Assembly (NCBI GenBank): GCA_025558095.1
Contig: JAIVFI010000031.1
Location: 310,001 to 374,000, forward strand
Direction of reading: 5' to 3'
DNA: 64,000 nt
DNA from: Hyaloraphidium curvatum
Lineage: Eukaryota; Monoblepharomycota; Hyaloraphidiomycetes; Hyaloraphidiales; Hyaloraphidiaceae
How positions within the stretch are numbered: position 1 is the first letter of the stretch; every line of letters begins with the position of its first letter. Position numbers and translations under genes: made by a program. Positions 21,652-33,100 of this stretch are shown here, piece by piece. A model generated the notes under the pieces. The model saw nothing but the letters and a program-made list of their open reading frames with translations, was not told where the DNA came from and did not search any database.

Positions 21652-23891
21652 TCAGTCGTCGTCATCATCGTCCGTGCCGGAGTCGTCGCTGTGCTCCTGC
21701 TCGTACCGCTGCTGATCACGAGCATCCGGGGGTGCCGCCGCCCCTTCCGTGCCGTCCTCATCCGCGTCGGGAGCCCGCATCGACCTCGCAGGGTACTCGT
21801 CCTTATGGTAGGTCTCCCACACCTCCAGGGTCTCTTGAAACCTGACCCTCTTCTTCAACGCATCCAGCACCGCTTCAGCGAGGCCAGCGAGCGGATCTCC
21901 CCCGGCCAGGGTCTCCGCATCCGCCGCCAAGTCCGAGCTCGCTTCCTCCGAGGCGACAAACGATCCGCTGCGCTGTGCCGCGCACTCGAAGCACCATCCA
22001 TCCCAGGCACGGAACGACGAGCGGTGTTCGCACACCGATGCCACCTGCTGCGCCTGCTTCAGGATCTGGACCTCGGTCCGGGACAGCCGCGCATCCTCCG
22101 CATCGAGCAGGTCCGCGAGGAGCTGCCGCACCGCCTCGGCCTGGCCGCCGCCCGAGAGCGACATGATCTCCATGCACGCTCGGACATCGGCGCGGAGGTC
22201 GCGGTGCAGACCCAGCGCCGAGGCTTGTACACCAGCCGGCTCGGTCGCGAGGAGCGATCGGAACCGGCGGAGCACGAGGAGGTGCAGCCAGGCCGCGTGT
22301 GTGGCGGCGCTGACGGCCATTTGGGCAAAGACCACGTCACGGGCGACGGCGTCCTGTCCCTCGCGTGCGGCGCACATGCGCATGTTGGCGGATATTTGTC
22401 CGGCGCATCGAGAGGCCTCGCGGAAGGACGGGGAGGAGAACCAGAACAGGAGGAGTTCGGCCTCGGCTTCCTCGTTGCGCACGCCGTCGCTGTCCTGGCT
22501 TACGTCTGCGAACGGTTCGGGGCACATGAGGAGCATTTGGATAAGGCGCAGTGTTGCGAGGATCGCCATCACGTGCGGCCGCAGTGGCGGAGCGAGATCC
22601 GTCAGCGCCGCGGCGAGGGCGCCGTGATCGCTGTCTCGGGCAGCGGAGACCAGATCGTGCGGCAGATGGCGCTCGACGTCTCTCATGGCATGGAGCAAGA
22701 ATGACCGCCGGCGAATCGCTTCCGACAGCAGCGGCTTCCCGAGCACCGCTTGGACGTAGGATGCCGGAAGCTGCGCCGGCAAGGAGCTCGTTCGAAGGAC
22801 TTCCTCCGCGACCAACAGATCCAGCATCGAGAGTCCGGCTTCGTCACTGAGCCACGAGCCAAACTCGGCCACTTTCTCACGAATAAACATGACGAGGAAG
22901 TCGACGAGCGAAAAGCCGTGCGCAATGAAGTTGGGAAACACCCAGGCGAGAACTTCTGCGCGTCCTAGTGCACCGACAGGGCCGGGATTTGAGTGATCCA
23001 GCCACCCGAGGAACTCGCGGCATCGAAAAGCGGGTTCGGACCGAAGCAGATAGTCCGGCACGGGAACGTTCGGGGCGCGCTCCGTCGGGCCGGGAACGTC
23101 GCGAACCATGAGCACCGGGCGCAACAGCGGCGCCGTGGGAAACTCTTTCGCCAGATCGTACTCGAGTTTGCGACCGGTGTTGGCGGCGATTGCCGAACCG
23201 CTGCGTAACCGACCATGGGGTAAGCAGTCCATCAAAATCTCACCACAATGCAGCGAAGGACCCACATTAGTACCAATGGCGTCCAAAAAGCGATCTTCCA
23301 GTGCTCAAGAAGCAGCAGGTCGTCCATGTCCTGCGGTTCATACTCGTAGCCCGTCTCGCCCGGCAAGCGGATCCGCCTGAAGATGGCCAGGGACAGCTTG
23401 ACGAATGCCGGAGCGCCTTCGATGCGCGATACAGCAAAGTGGCAGAAACTGCCGGCCAGCTGCACAGCGAAAGCGAGAGCCAGGTTCTCAATCGAGTGAA
23501 GAGATCCCCCGGTGACAGGTGTAGAATCGGCTTCGCGCCAGAACCGCGCAAGGTCCGCCTTCAAGGTTCTTTCGACGAAATTCCGCTCCAGCAGGACGCC
23601 GAGATCGCCCAGAGAATGTGTCGTCGAGAAGCTGCGGTCGTCTGCAGACGCCGTGCGGCGTGCGAGGGCCGTCATTGCGGCCATCCAGTTCACGACAGAG
23701 ACCACCACAGGGTGGCCGTAAAGGCGAACCCATCGTTCATCGCCGGTCCACTGCTCGCCCGATTGGACGGCTAGGAACATCTCGTGCTGGAAGGGGTGAT
23801 GCCGCGAGGGACTAAAGAGACCCAGGCCTCGACAAGGGACCGAAATCGAGGGGTCAGCCGCGGCCCATCGTCCGTCGCGGAAGGCGGCCAT
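21652..23891 (-). CDS. Large uncharacterised protein with acidic C-terminal tail
   Basis: I do not recognise this family. Two long open frames join by a roughly 63-nt intron near 23207-23270, turning FWTPLVL into IGSAIAANTGRKLEYDLAKE. The protein would be about 740 residues, largely helical, with no clear signal peptide or membrane helix. It has several cysteines in one stretch (VCEHRSSFRAWDGWCFECAA) but no clear zinc-finger spacing. It ends in an acidic, Ser/Asp-rich tail with seven terminal aspartates. Helical repeat content suggests a scaffold. ATG 23891 is the first start in frame; a second at FQHEMFLAVQSGE is possible. Codon and GC use match the neighbours. Confidence 0.6.
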
Positions 23892-24056
23892 GGCACGCCA
23901 CTCGTCTGTGTGCGCGGGATCACCATCGGCGAAGGGCGGGGATGGGGGATTGAGGGGATTGAGCGTGCCTTCGCCACAACGGCAGTGTCGTCATTGCGCA
24001 CCGAGGGACGCGAGGGATTGGGATTCTCTCCGTCTTTCATAAAGCCGACCGTTCCA

Positions 24057-25507
24057 TCATGCCTCTTTGGCCTCCTCTCTCGCCTTCCGCTTCTTCCGGT
24101 TCAAAGCAGCCGTATTGTCACAGAATTCGCAGCAGGTCGCGACGGAGAAGCCCAGCAAACCGGCCAGCAGACCAAGGATCCCGCTCAAGAATGCCCAGCC
24201 TGCGATCAGAGAGGCGGTTAACGGCGACGCTCAACCGGCCCCGCTTGCAACAGCCACCACGTCAAGGAGAACCCACCATTGTAGATCGACGTCTCCACAA
24301 AGGTCTCAACATCGAGCGAGCCGAGGGTGAACGACAAAATGAAGGTTTCGCGGGCCCCAACAAGAGCTTGCACGGGGCGGAGCGAGGATACAACGGGCCA
24401 TCTCTGCTGCACGCAAGACGGCAGCGGGCAAGCCTGTTCGGGATCGCAGGCCTCAAATAGGGTGCACCTGCCCGATCCCGACTGACACGGGTAGATCGGC
24501 TGCTTGGTCGGGCAGCGGCCTTCGAGGAAAGCGCGCTCGCACGAGCCGGGTACTGCGTCTGGATCGAATCCGCCGTTCTCGGCCGTCGGGTAGCGGCAAT
24601 TGCAGTTTTTCTCCACGCACTGCTGTTGGAAGTTGATGCGACAGGCCGACTGCCCGCCCGGCGCGTCCGTGCAGTCCTTGATGAGGGTGGTCTCCTCCAG
24701 CGAAAGGAGAATCCGGTAAAGGACGCCCCGCGACACGACATTGTTCAGCAGCGGTTCGGTCGCCGGATATTCCGCGTTGACGATGCCGTACGAGATCAAG
24801 TCGAACTCCCCATACGAAGGGAACCTGCCCGCGATCGAGAGGCTTGCACCGGGCGTGATCGGGGCGAATCCGCTATCGCCGGTGTTGAAGATGCGGCAAA
24901 CCGTGGGCAGGATCGTGAAGGGAAAGTCGACCCATTGAGTAACGACCGGGCCGCACGTGCCCTCGGCAGGGATGTCCTCCCCGAGAGAGCCCAGGCCAGC
25001 GACGCAGGCCATGCCGCTAGAAGTTCCGTTGACGAGCCCTTGGATTCCTCCGGTAGGAACTGCGACGAATTCCTTTGCTTTGGTCGCGTTCAAGGTACTC
25101 AGGCAGACTGCAAATCCCGGGAACGGGAACGGCGACCTGCGCTCCTTGCCGACCGAAGTACTGGTCGGCCGGCTAGCAAGGTACATGGCCTGGATCACAA
25201 CGTAGGCGATGAACAAGCCCCAAAGCACGAGCCCGAAGAGCAACCAAAGCCGACGGGACCACAGCGAGCGGGATTTGTCGACCGGCTTGACCATGTACGG
25301 CGGGGCCCCGGAATCGCTCGTGATGTAGAAGAGCGAGTCGCGGAAGTTCTTGGGGAGCTCATCCCCGTCCGCTTCGTCGGCAGCCACGATCTCCTCTTCG
25401 TCGGGTGCTTCCACGACGGGGATCTCGAGAACCTTGGCATCGCCGTTCTCGGGCAGGGTGCCGGCCGGCACCGCGGCGTCCGGTTTCTCCACCGGGTTCG
25501 CGTCCAT
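24057..25507 (-). CDS. DEG/ENaC/ASIC-type sodium channel-like protein
   Basis: Starts MDANPVEKPDAAVPAGTLPE with an acidic cytosolic N-terminus. One membrane helix at about residues 87-110 (LWLLFGLVLWGLFIAYVVIQ) is followed by TSTSVGKERRSPFPFPGFAV and CLSTLNATKAKEF, which mirrors the ENaC post-TM1 order (STSV ... FPAVTICNLN). A large Cys-rich ectodomain follows (CRINFQQQCVEKNCNCRYP, CERAFLEGRCPTKQPIYPC). Near the end SLDVETFVETSIYNGGFSL precedes an intron. The last exon gives GILGLLAGLLGFSVATCCEF, a Gly-rich second helix like the pore helix of the family, and a basic tail (NRKKRKAREEAKEA). About 430 residues with two TM helices is right for an ASC subunit. P2X is the main alternative, but its N-terminal YxTxK motif is absent. 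Exact splice of the last intron is uncertain. Confidence 0.55.
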
Positions 25508-25759
25508 GTTTTCTGCTATCGTGCAGATTGCCCTCTACGGCTGCTGACCGCTCTCGTTGCGCGGAACGCAGGCAGCGGGTTTTTTGATCAAGGGTTCAAG
25601 CGGGTCGGCCTCGGGGTCCATGCGCTCTGCGTTTCCTCGCTGACCTAATCCTGAGGTCAAGCAGCTCCCACCGGAAGCCGGAAGGCGCGAAGGATCAAGT
25701 GCTAAGTACGTTAGCCCTCATGGAAATTCCTTCATTAGAAGAATTGAATTGGAGCTACA

Positions 25760-27940
25760 TCACAGATTGCTGCCGCCCGCAGCCACGTGCTTGGCGAACT
25801 TGGGCTCGATTTCCGCCTTCAGCAACCTTTTGTCAATCTTGGCCGTCGCATTCTTGGGCAGCCCTTCGTAGGCGTCGACCTCGCCGGGCACCGGCACCGG
25901 ATGCCTAATATCGATGAACTCGGGCACTTTGAAGGCCGCAAGCTGCCCCTTGGCATGATCGATCAACTCCTGCATGGTCGCCTTCTGCCCCGGCTTGAGC
26001 ACCACAACCGCGCCGACAAGCTCGCCAAGGATGCGATCAGGAATGCCGACGGCCGCAGCTTCCATCACAGCGGGGCTGCGCGAGACAGTGAGAACGTGAC
26101 CCGAAGGACCCGGCGGCGATCAACCCACTGCGAGTAGAGGGCGTTCTCCACTTCGACGGCGTACACGTTCTCCGCGCCGCGGATGATCACCTATGAAGCG
26201 ATGATTACATGCCAGCGCCCAGGAAGGCACTAGCGCCGCCGTACCTGCTTGAGGCGATCTGCCAAGAAGATGAATCCTTCATCGTTCATCCAGGCGCCAT
26301 CGCCGGTCTTGTAGAACCCGTCGTCGGAGAAAGATGTGGCGTTTGCATCTGAAACGGAAAGCAAATGAGCTACGATCGGAGGTAATGTGGTGCCCGCACC
26401 ATTTCGCTTCCAATATCCGAGAATGGCGTGGCTAGATCGGAGCCAAAGCTCGCCGACCTGGCCCCTCGGCATTTCCTTTGCTCCGTCAAGGCTCATCACC
26501 TTCGCTTCGCACACTGGCGTGGGAAGGCCGATCGAGGTCGGATATCTCGCAAAGTCGTCCATCAGGTTGACTATACAGCTGTTGCACTCTGGAGAGACAC
26601 CAGTGAGCGTGCCACAGACGTTTGAGGGCCCAAGGCAAGAAAAGACCTACCAGTGAGACCGTATCCATTGCCGCCGACGACGTTCGAGGCCTTCTTCTTG
26701 AGGTCCTTGCCCAAGCCGGCCGAGGCCGGTGCCCCACCGCTGCTGATGGCTTCGAGGCTGGACGTGTCGTACTTGGCAAAGTCGGGGTGCTCCAGAACCT
26801 GCATGATCATCGAGGGCGCGCAGACGAGCGCGGTCACCCTCTCCGCCTGGATGATCTTGAGCGCGGTGCTGGCGTCCCATTTCCACGGGTAGATCGTCGT
26901 CCCGCCCTGAATGGCCATCTGCATGCTAACTACGATCCCGAATCCGTGGAAGCAGGGCATGGGGTTGATGGCGATCGGCGGCTTCTCGCGCGGCGGGGGA
27001 GGGAAGGGGTCGCCGCGACGTACGAGCTGGCGTGCACCGCCAAAGGGAGACGAGATTTGGATGTTGGTCCAACTCCGATGTGGAGCAAGGCAGCCCTTAG
27101 GTTGCCCTGTAGTGCCCGAAGAGTAGTATATCCTGGCCGAGAGATGGGTCAGAGCTTTGGAGGGGTGAAGCCGGCAAGAAACGCTCACGTAGCCGGCTCA
27201 TCCGGGTGGAGCTCGCATTCCGGGAGCTTCCTGCCCCGCATCCTTTCCATGATGTCCTCCCAGAAAACAATCTTTGAACCGTAGCTGCCGACTCCGGCCT
27301 GCGAACGCGGCGTCCGCACGAGGACGAGGCGCTTCAGCCCCGGAAGGTCACGCAAGAGCTCCGCCAGCGTTCCGGCCTCGTGCAATCGCGAAAACCGCTC
27401 CCGGTCGAGGATCAAGACCGAAGGATCGGAATCCCTGATGACGTAGGCCAGCTCCGGCGCCGAAAACCAGGCGTTCAGCGCCGAGAAGATTATCCCCAGG
27501 GACGTGGTCCCGAAGAAAGTAATCGGATACTGCGTGAAGTTGCTGTCGACGGGGTGAATCTCAATCACGAGAAGGAACTCTCCCGATCACACCCACCGCA
27601 TGCCGGCGGAGACGCGGTCGCCCTTCTTCAGTCCGATCTCGGCCAGCCAAGCACCCCATCTACCGATGTAGTCGTCCGTTTGAGCGTAGCTCATGACCTC
27701 CTCACGCTTTCCGGCCGAATCGTATTGGACCACGTAAGGGTTGTCGCCGAAGGCCTTTGCAATGTCCCAGAAGGCACGCAGGGTCGGCGGCGCGTTCTTC
27801 CAGCACCGGACGCGCGCCGTCCTTCCGTCGAGGCACTTCCATTCGAAAGTGTCCAGCTCCCACGTGGGAACGGTCGAGAGCAGCAGGTCCGTCGCCTCCT
27901 TGACTGAAAGCTTCGGAGGCGGGGGGCCATCGTCCGACAT
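25760..27940 (-). CDS. AMP-forming acyl-CoA synthetase (ANL superfamily)
   Basis: Activates a carboxylic acid to its CoA thioester through an acyl-AMP. Starts MSDDGPPPPKLSVKEATDLL. Exons give the N-terminal domain (PITFFGTTSLGIIFSALNAW), the P-loop RIYYSSGTTGQPKGCLAPH, substrate-pocket helices (PMPCFHGFGIVVSMQMAIQG), SGGAPASAGLGKDLKKKAS, then VGGNGYGLTG. The hinge region has GFYKTGDGAWMNDEGFIFLADRLK and the C-terminal lid has IRGAENVY, MEAAAVGIPDRILGELVGAV and LPKNATAKIDKRLLKAEI, with the catalytic Lys. It has no peroxisomal SKL (ends GGSNL). Closest by pattern to 4-coumarate-CoA ligase-like or medium-chain enzymes; substrate unknown. About seven introns. Confidence 0.88.
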
Positions 27941-28219
27941 CGTTCAAGGAGCGGCTCGCGGACTCAGAATCGCAAGCTTTGGAGGTCCAAGGTCCTCGTT
28001 GTCCCCAATCCCCCCAGTAGGAGCGTCTCCCGCCGGCGTGTGGCGAAGATCCGAGAGGAGTGTCACGTGACCCACAATCAACTTTGAATTCATCGAGCGC
28101 CATTCCCGTCGGCTGCGCTCGACGAGACGTGCCAGCACGTCCCCGTGACTTTCTGACGCCGCCCTCCGCGCGGCCGGCGAGGACGGGCTTCGGGGGACCG
28201 GCGCGCACCGCGCTTCACA
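27941..28219. promoter_or_regulatory. Divergent promoter acyl-CoA synthetase / NSL1
   Basis: 279 bp between two opposed start codons. No recognisable core motif. Confidence 0.3.
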
Positions 28220-29228
28220 ATGGCAATGGCGGCGCCGCCCGTCCAAAAGATCCAGGTCGAATCCCGCGGGGACATTCTGCACCTCCAGCGGGTGCTGAAG
28301 CAGGCGGCCCGGGACCGCGTGGAGAAGGCCGCCGTGCCGGAGGAGGACAGGGCGGCGCTGGCCAGCTCGCTGGACCAGGTGTGTTGCTGCCCCGCAGCGC
28401 ACCTCCTACGCCGGTCTGACGCGGCCGGCTGCCTTACGACTAGTGGGTCGACGAAATTTTTGATATGGCGGGGCCGAATATCACCGTCAACGGGATGGAG
28501 TACGCGGAGGCCATGCAGGACAAGGAAGGTGGGACCGCCGTCGCCCCAAGGAGTAGGAAGTTTCCAAACCGCTTCTCGGCGTCTTCCAGAGTACGAGCCG
28601 AAGGACGAGCGGCTGGACAAGCTGATTGAGGACAAGCAGCGGGAGGCGGAGGAGCGCCTGTTCAAAGTGACGGAGATGCGGCGCAACTTCCCGGTGTTCC
28701 TTTCAAAACTCGCCGAGGACGCCGAGCGGCGAAAGACGTGGGGAGAGGCCGAGGGAATCGTCTTTGCGGACCATTCGTCGGCAGAAAAGGTGGCGGATCC
28801 GTCGCCTGCGCTGGACGTGGACCTGGAGGAAATGGTCTCGGAGATCAAGGAGACGGCCGAGGCGGTGAAGGAGATGGCTTTGGTGGGTTTCGCTCTCCCT
28901 TGCTTCTGTCTGGTCTGCTCGGTCACCAATGAACTCACTTACGCTTCGTCAGACCGTGCCTGCTCTGGAGTCGAAGCTGGCGAACGCTCACTCGGTCATG
29001 GAGGATCTCGGACTCCTTGTGGAACCTCCCGCGGAGACGCCCAACAAGCGGTTGTCGATCGGCGGCATGGTGCGGGCCGCTCAGGCCCAGAACGATGACA
29101 TGGAGGACGAACCTTCGACTCCCCGGCGAGCCATCCCCGCGCTCGTCAAGAAGCTCCGTGGGAGCGACGCTGCGATGGTGCGAGAGCAGGCGGACGTGGA
29201 GGCGGGGAACGATAACGAGGAGCATTGA
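28220..29228 (+). CDS. NSL1: Kinetochore protein NSL1/Mis14
   Basis: Component of the MIND/Mis12 complex that links CENP-C to Ndc80. The key motif is EYEPKDERLDKLIEDKQREA with EERLFKVTEMRRNFP, matching the Mis14 pattern of a YxPfDexLdexv helix followed by coiled coil and a Leu-Arg-Arg-x-x-Pro end. Exon 1 (from ATG 28220) gives MAMAAPPVQKIQVESRGDIL. Later exons give WVDEIFDMAGPNITVNGMEY and a C-terminal coil (VPALESKLANAHSVMEDLGL), with a Ser/Thr-Pro-rich linker (EDEPSTPRRAIP). At least four exons. The gene is short and diverged, as usual for kinetochore proteins. Confidence 0.7.
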
Positions 29229-29350
29229 TTCGAAAGGCCTGCCGTGAGACCAACGGCTCGCATCTCCGTTTCGATACCTTCGATACCCCTTTGTAAGCTC
29301 ATTCCAGTTTGATTCCCGCTACAAGTAGTCCTACCGGCCCTCGCATGGAT

Positions 29351-29965
29351 CTATCGCCTCTTCCTCTTCACCGGCCGGTCGCCGCCCCACGGCAACGGCG
29401 TTGTGTCCTGGAGGCGCACGATCCTCCACTCCGCCTCGCGCACGGCCCGCACGATTCCGTCCCTGCCCGTTCCGAATCCGTTGAGCTTGACCCACACTCC
29501 GCCGGCCATCATGCCCTTGGGCACGTTGATGCCTTTGTTCTTTGCCTTGTCGGCCAGCAGCTTCCCTGCGGCGAGGGCGGCGTCCACGCTGGCGCGGTTC
29601 GCCCCCTTGAAGCCCGCCATCCCGCAGCTGGCCATCGTCAGCGGCTGGCCGTCGCGGTCCGTCAGCGTGGCGAGGGTGTTTTTGCGGTTCGCGACGACGT
29701 GCAGGATGTGCGTGTAGTTCAGGTTGGGCGCCGGCGGCCGCTGCGGGCGCTGCGCGTAGAACTCGCGCGGCTGGTTGCGCTGCTGCCGCGTCGGCGTCGC
29801 GCCTGCGGCCACCGCGGGAGTCGTCGCGATGCCGCGCGGGGACGCCGCGGCGCGGTGCGAGGCTCGGGGCGGAAGGCGCGGCAGCATCGCGGCCAACGCG
29901 TCGCCCGGCCCGCCGATGCCGCGCGGCGTCGAGCGCAGGAAAAGACCGCTACACGGCGGTGCCAT
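29351..29965 (-). CDS. MRPS11: Mitochondrial small-subunit ribosomal protein uS11m
   Basis: A single-exon gene. The core YTHILHVVANRKNTLATLTD, DGQPLTMASCGMAGFKGANR, ASVDAALAAGKLLADKAKNK, WVKLNGFGTGRDGIVRAVRE and IVRLQDTTPLPWGGDRPVKR is the full bacterial-type uS11 fold, which binds the platform 16S/12S rRNA and ends in the basic KRKRR tail. The first about 90 residues are Arg/Ala/Pro-rich with no acidic residues, as expected of a mitochondrial presequence. ATG 29965 (MAPPCSGLFLRS) is the first ATG; the frame extends upstream to 30076 only through a GTG. Confidence 0.9.
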   Translation of the reverse strand: MAPPCSGLFLRSTPRGIGGPGDALAAMLPRLPPRASHRAAASPRGIATTPAVAAGATPTRQQRNQPREFYAQRPQRPPAPNLNYTHILHVVANRKNTLATLTDRDGQPLTMASCGMAGFKGANRASVDAALAAGKLLADKAKNKGINVPKGMMAGGVWVKLNGFGTGRDGIVRAVREAEWRIVRLQDTTPLPWGGDRPVKRKRR

Positions 29966-30173
29966 CAGGGCCGCAGGGACGGGAGATGAGCGCGTGCGGT
30001 GGTTTGTTGCACGCCAGTCACGCAGGCGTCTCGGTCCTCCGCCGGCTTCGCGCAGCCGAGTGGATGCGAAGAGCACAAGATTGAAGTGTACTTCATCAGA
30101 ACAATGCCAGGTATACAGCTACGCCAACAGACTCGCTTTCTTTTTCCTTCCCTCCATTCGTTCCGCCCGCCGA

Positions 30174-33100
30174 TCACGCCGCCTCCTCCGTCGCGGTCGC
30201 CACGCGCTGCACGCCGCTCTTCACCACCTGCTTGCCCGGCGCCATCACGCGGGTGCCCGTGGAACCCGTCGAGCCGGCGCTGCCGATGTCGCTCATTTGG
30301 TACCTGGAGATGGTCGATCAGAATCGTTGAGGCGGGATCGACTTCCGGGCAAACTCACGAGATGTCGTCCCACGGGTGGCGGTACAGACCCTGCTTCAGG
30401 CGCTTCTGGTCCAGGTAGTGACCGATAAAGCCGATGGAGCGACCAAGAACGAAGAGGCCGTTCAGCGTTCCGATCTTAAGGGAAACAGAATGAGATCGCG
30501 TCTCGAAAAGCCAGGCGATCGAAACCGACCTTGACGTACTCCTCGGCCTCCTCGGGGCTGAAGGCACCGCTGCCACGGAGCAGGTCGACGAAGCAGACGC
30601 CGATGGCACCGTCGACGTTCAGGATCAGGTTGTCCTTCTTGCTCGTCGTGATCTTCTCCGTCTCGAGCGCGTAGTCAAGCAGCACGTGCGAGGGAAAGTT
30701 CTTGATGACGTAGTCCTTGACAAGCTCCACGCGGAGGTCGGGGTTGGTCCGGGACTTGATGCGGTGGCCGATGCCGGGGATCAGCTTCTGGGCCTTGCGC
30801 ATGGTCTCGACAAAGTCCGCGGGGGTCAGGCCGCTGTCGTACGCGGTGGTGAACTCGCGCGCCGCGTCGTCGAGCGCGCCGCCGAAGCGGGGTCCGATCG
30901 TGCACAGGCCGGCAACGAGCGAGGAGATGAGATCCTTGCCGGCGCGGGCAGTGACGATCGTGTTGAGGGCACCCGAGACTGGAAGCCGCACGTTAGCGCG
31001 AAGCGGATCGCTAAGCCACGGCCAAACTCACCAGCAGGACCGTGGTCGGCCGTCAGCATGAGCACCATCTCGATGAACTTGCAGGCGTAGTCGGGCAGCC
31101 GGCGACGGAACCACAGCAGGCTGAGCACGCCTCCGATGCCGAGGTCCTCCTTGAACACGTCCGAAATGGGCATGCCGGCGTACAGCAGCTCCTGCCCGCG
31201 GTCGTCGGTGATGGTAGAGATGAAGCTGGTCGGCTTGCGGACGAGGCCGAGCTCCTGAGCCCAGGAGTAGTCGATCGGGATCGTCGGCGGGTCCGGCTCG
31301 GGGGCCACGCGGATGGCGCCGCTGTCGACCATCTTGCTGAAGAGCGAGCCGAGGACCTTGGGCAGGGACTCGAAGGTGTCGGGCACGTGCACGCCGGCCT
31401 CCTTAAGCGCCTTGTTTTTGGCGGCCGCGGTCTCCATGTCCGAGTTGGCGAACGAGCCAGCGTGGCCGAACTGGACGTCGGTGGTGAACATCGTCCCGCA
31501 GGTACCGATGCACCAGGCGACGACGGGCTTGGTGATCTTGCCCTCCTTGACCGCCTTGGCGATCTCGTACTCCTCCACGCCGCCGACCTCGCCGAGGAGC
31601 AGGAGGATCTTGGCGCCGGGGTCCTGCTGGAACCGCATCATGTGATCCACGAAGGTCGAGCCGGGGTAGCGGTCCCCTCCGATCGCCACGCCCTCGTACA
31701 CGCCGTCGGTGCACCGCGAGACGATGTTGTTGAGCTCGTTCGACATGCCGCCGGACTTGGACACGTAGGCGACCGAACCGGGGCGGTAAAGCTTCGAGGC
31801 GACGATGTTGTCCATCATGCCGCCCGTGTTGCCGATCTTGAAGCAGCCAGGCTTGATGCCGCCGACGGTGGCGGGGCCTATGATGAGCACGTTCTTGCGC
31901 TTGGCCTCCCACAGGAGCTGGCGCGCGCGCTTCTCAGGCACGCCCTCGGCGATGATGGCGACGGTGCGGATCTGAGGGTGGCTCATGATCTCACGGGTGC
32001 TCTCGTAGACCCTGGTTGGAGGTGGTCAAGCGAGGCCAGAAATATCCGTGAAGACGGGAAGCTACTCACGACCGGAAGCTAGCAAAGTTAACGACGACGT
32101 CGACCTCGGGGAAGCGCGCGATGGCCTCGGACAGGCTGGTGAAGACCGGCAGCAGGGTCTCCTTGGTGCCCCAGTAGAACTTCTGCACGTGGGCGCCGCC
32201 GAAGGGGTACACCATCGCGGCGACCGAGGGCACGGAGCGGTTGCACATGTAGTCAAAGTCCAGCATGCCCTGCACGGCCTTGGGCTGCATGCCGTAGACG
32301 AAGGCCCTGGTCTTGTTGGTGAAGGGCTGCCACCACTGCGCCTTCTCGATCGGCGTGGTAGGGAAGTGCACCACCCCGGTCTCGTCCGGCGCCGGCGTCT
32401 TGGGCTTGGGCGGCATCGTCGTCAGCGGGGCCGGGGCGGGGGTGGAGCCGGAGCCGGGGGTCGACGGGCGCAGAGTGGGGAAGTCGCTGGTGGTGGAGGC
32501 GCGGCGGTCCGAGAGGGCGGCGCGCTCGCGATCCAGGTCGTCCAGGAGGCCCATCTCGCGCGCCTTCTTCTCGCCGAGGAGGGCAAGCGGGACGATGCCG
32601 GAGACGTGCATCTCGGGTCCATAGACCTGCCAAGGCGCACGTGTGAGAGAAGGATCTCCAGGCACGGGCGAGCGGCAGCGGGAAACCGACCTGCATCTCG
32701 ACGCCCAGCTGGCTCCCGCACTGCCTGATCATCTTGAGCCCCTCCTGGTAGTTGGGCCCGGCGCGCCGGACAAAGATGCGGAAGTTGTGCTGCTGCAGCT
32801 TGAACTTGAACTCGTTCAGGGCCTTGATGATGCCCTTGAAGGTCGCCGCGACGTTGGTGAAGTTGGCGATGCCGCCTCCGATGAAGAGGACCTTGCCCTG
32901 CGGGTTGGGCGCGCCGCGGGTCATGAGGTCCAGCAGCGTCTTGGCGTACTCGTAGGTCTGCGCCTCGGAGGGCGCGCCCGAGTATTCGCCGTAGTTGGCC
33001 AGCTCGTCGGCGAAGCCCGCGTTGGCGATGGCGTCCGAGTAGACGACCGAGGCGCCGCCGCCGGCCACCATGGTCCAGATGCGGCCCTTGGGGTTCAGCA

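Noticed and set aside
31042-32082. 346-codon plus-strand ORF antisense to ATP-citrate lyase
   Set aside because: GC-rich codon use opens antisense frames; the sequence (GH/RD/V-rich) has no family pattern and the minus strand is a perfect lyase.
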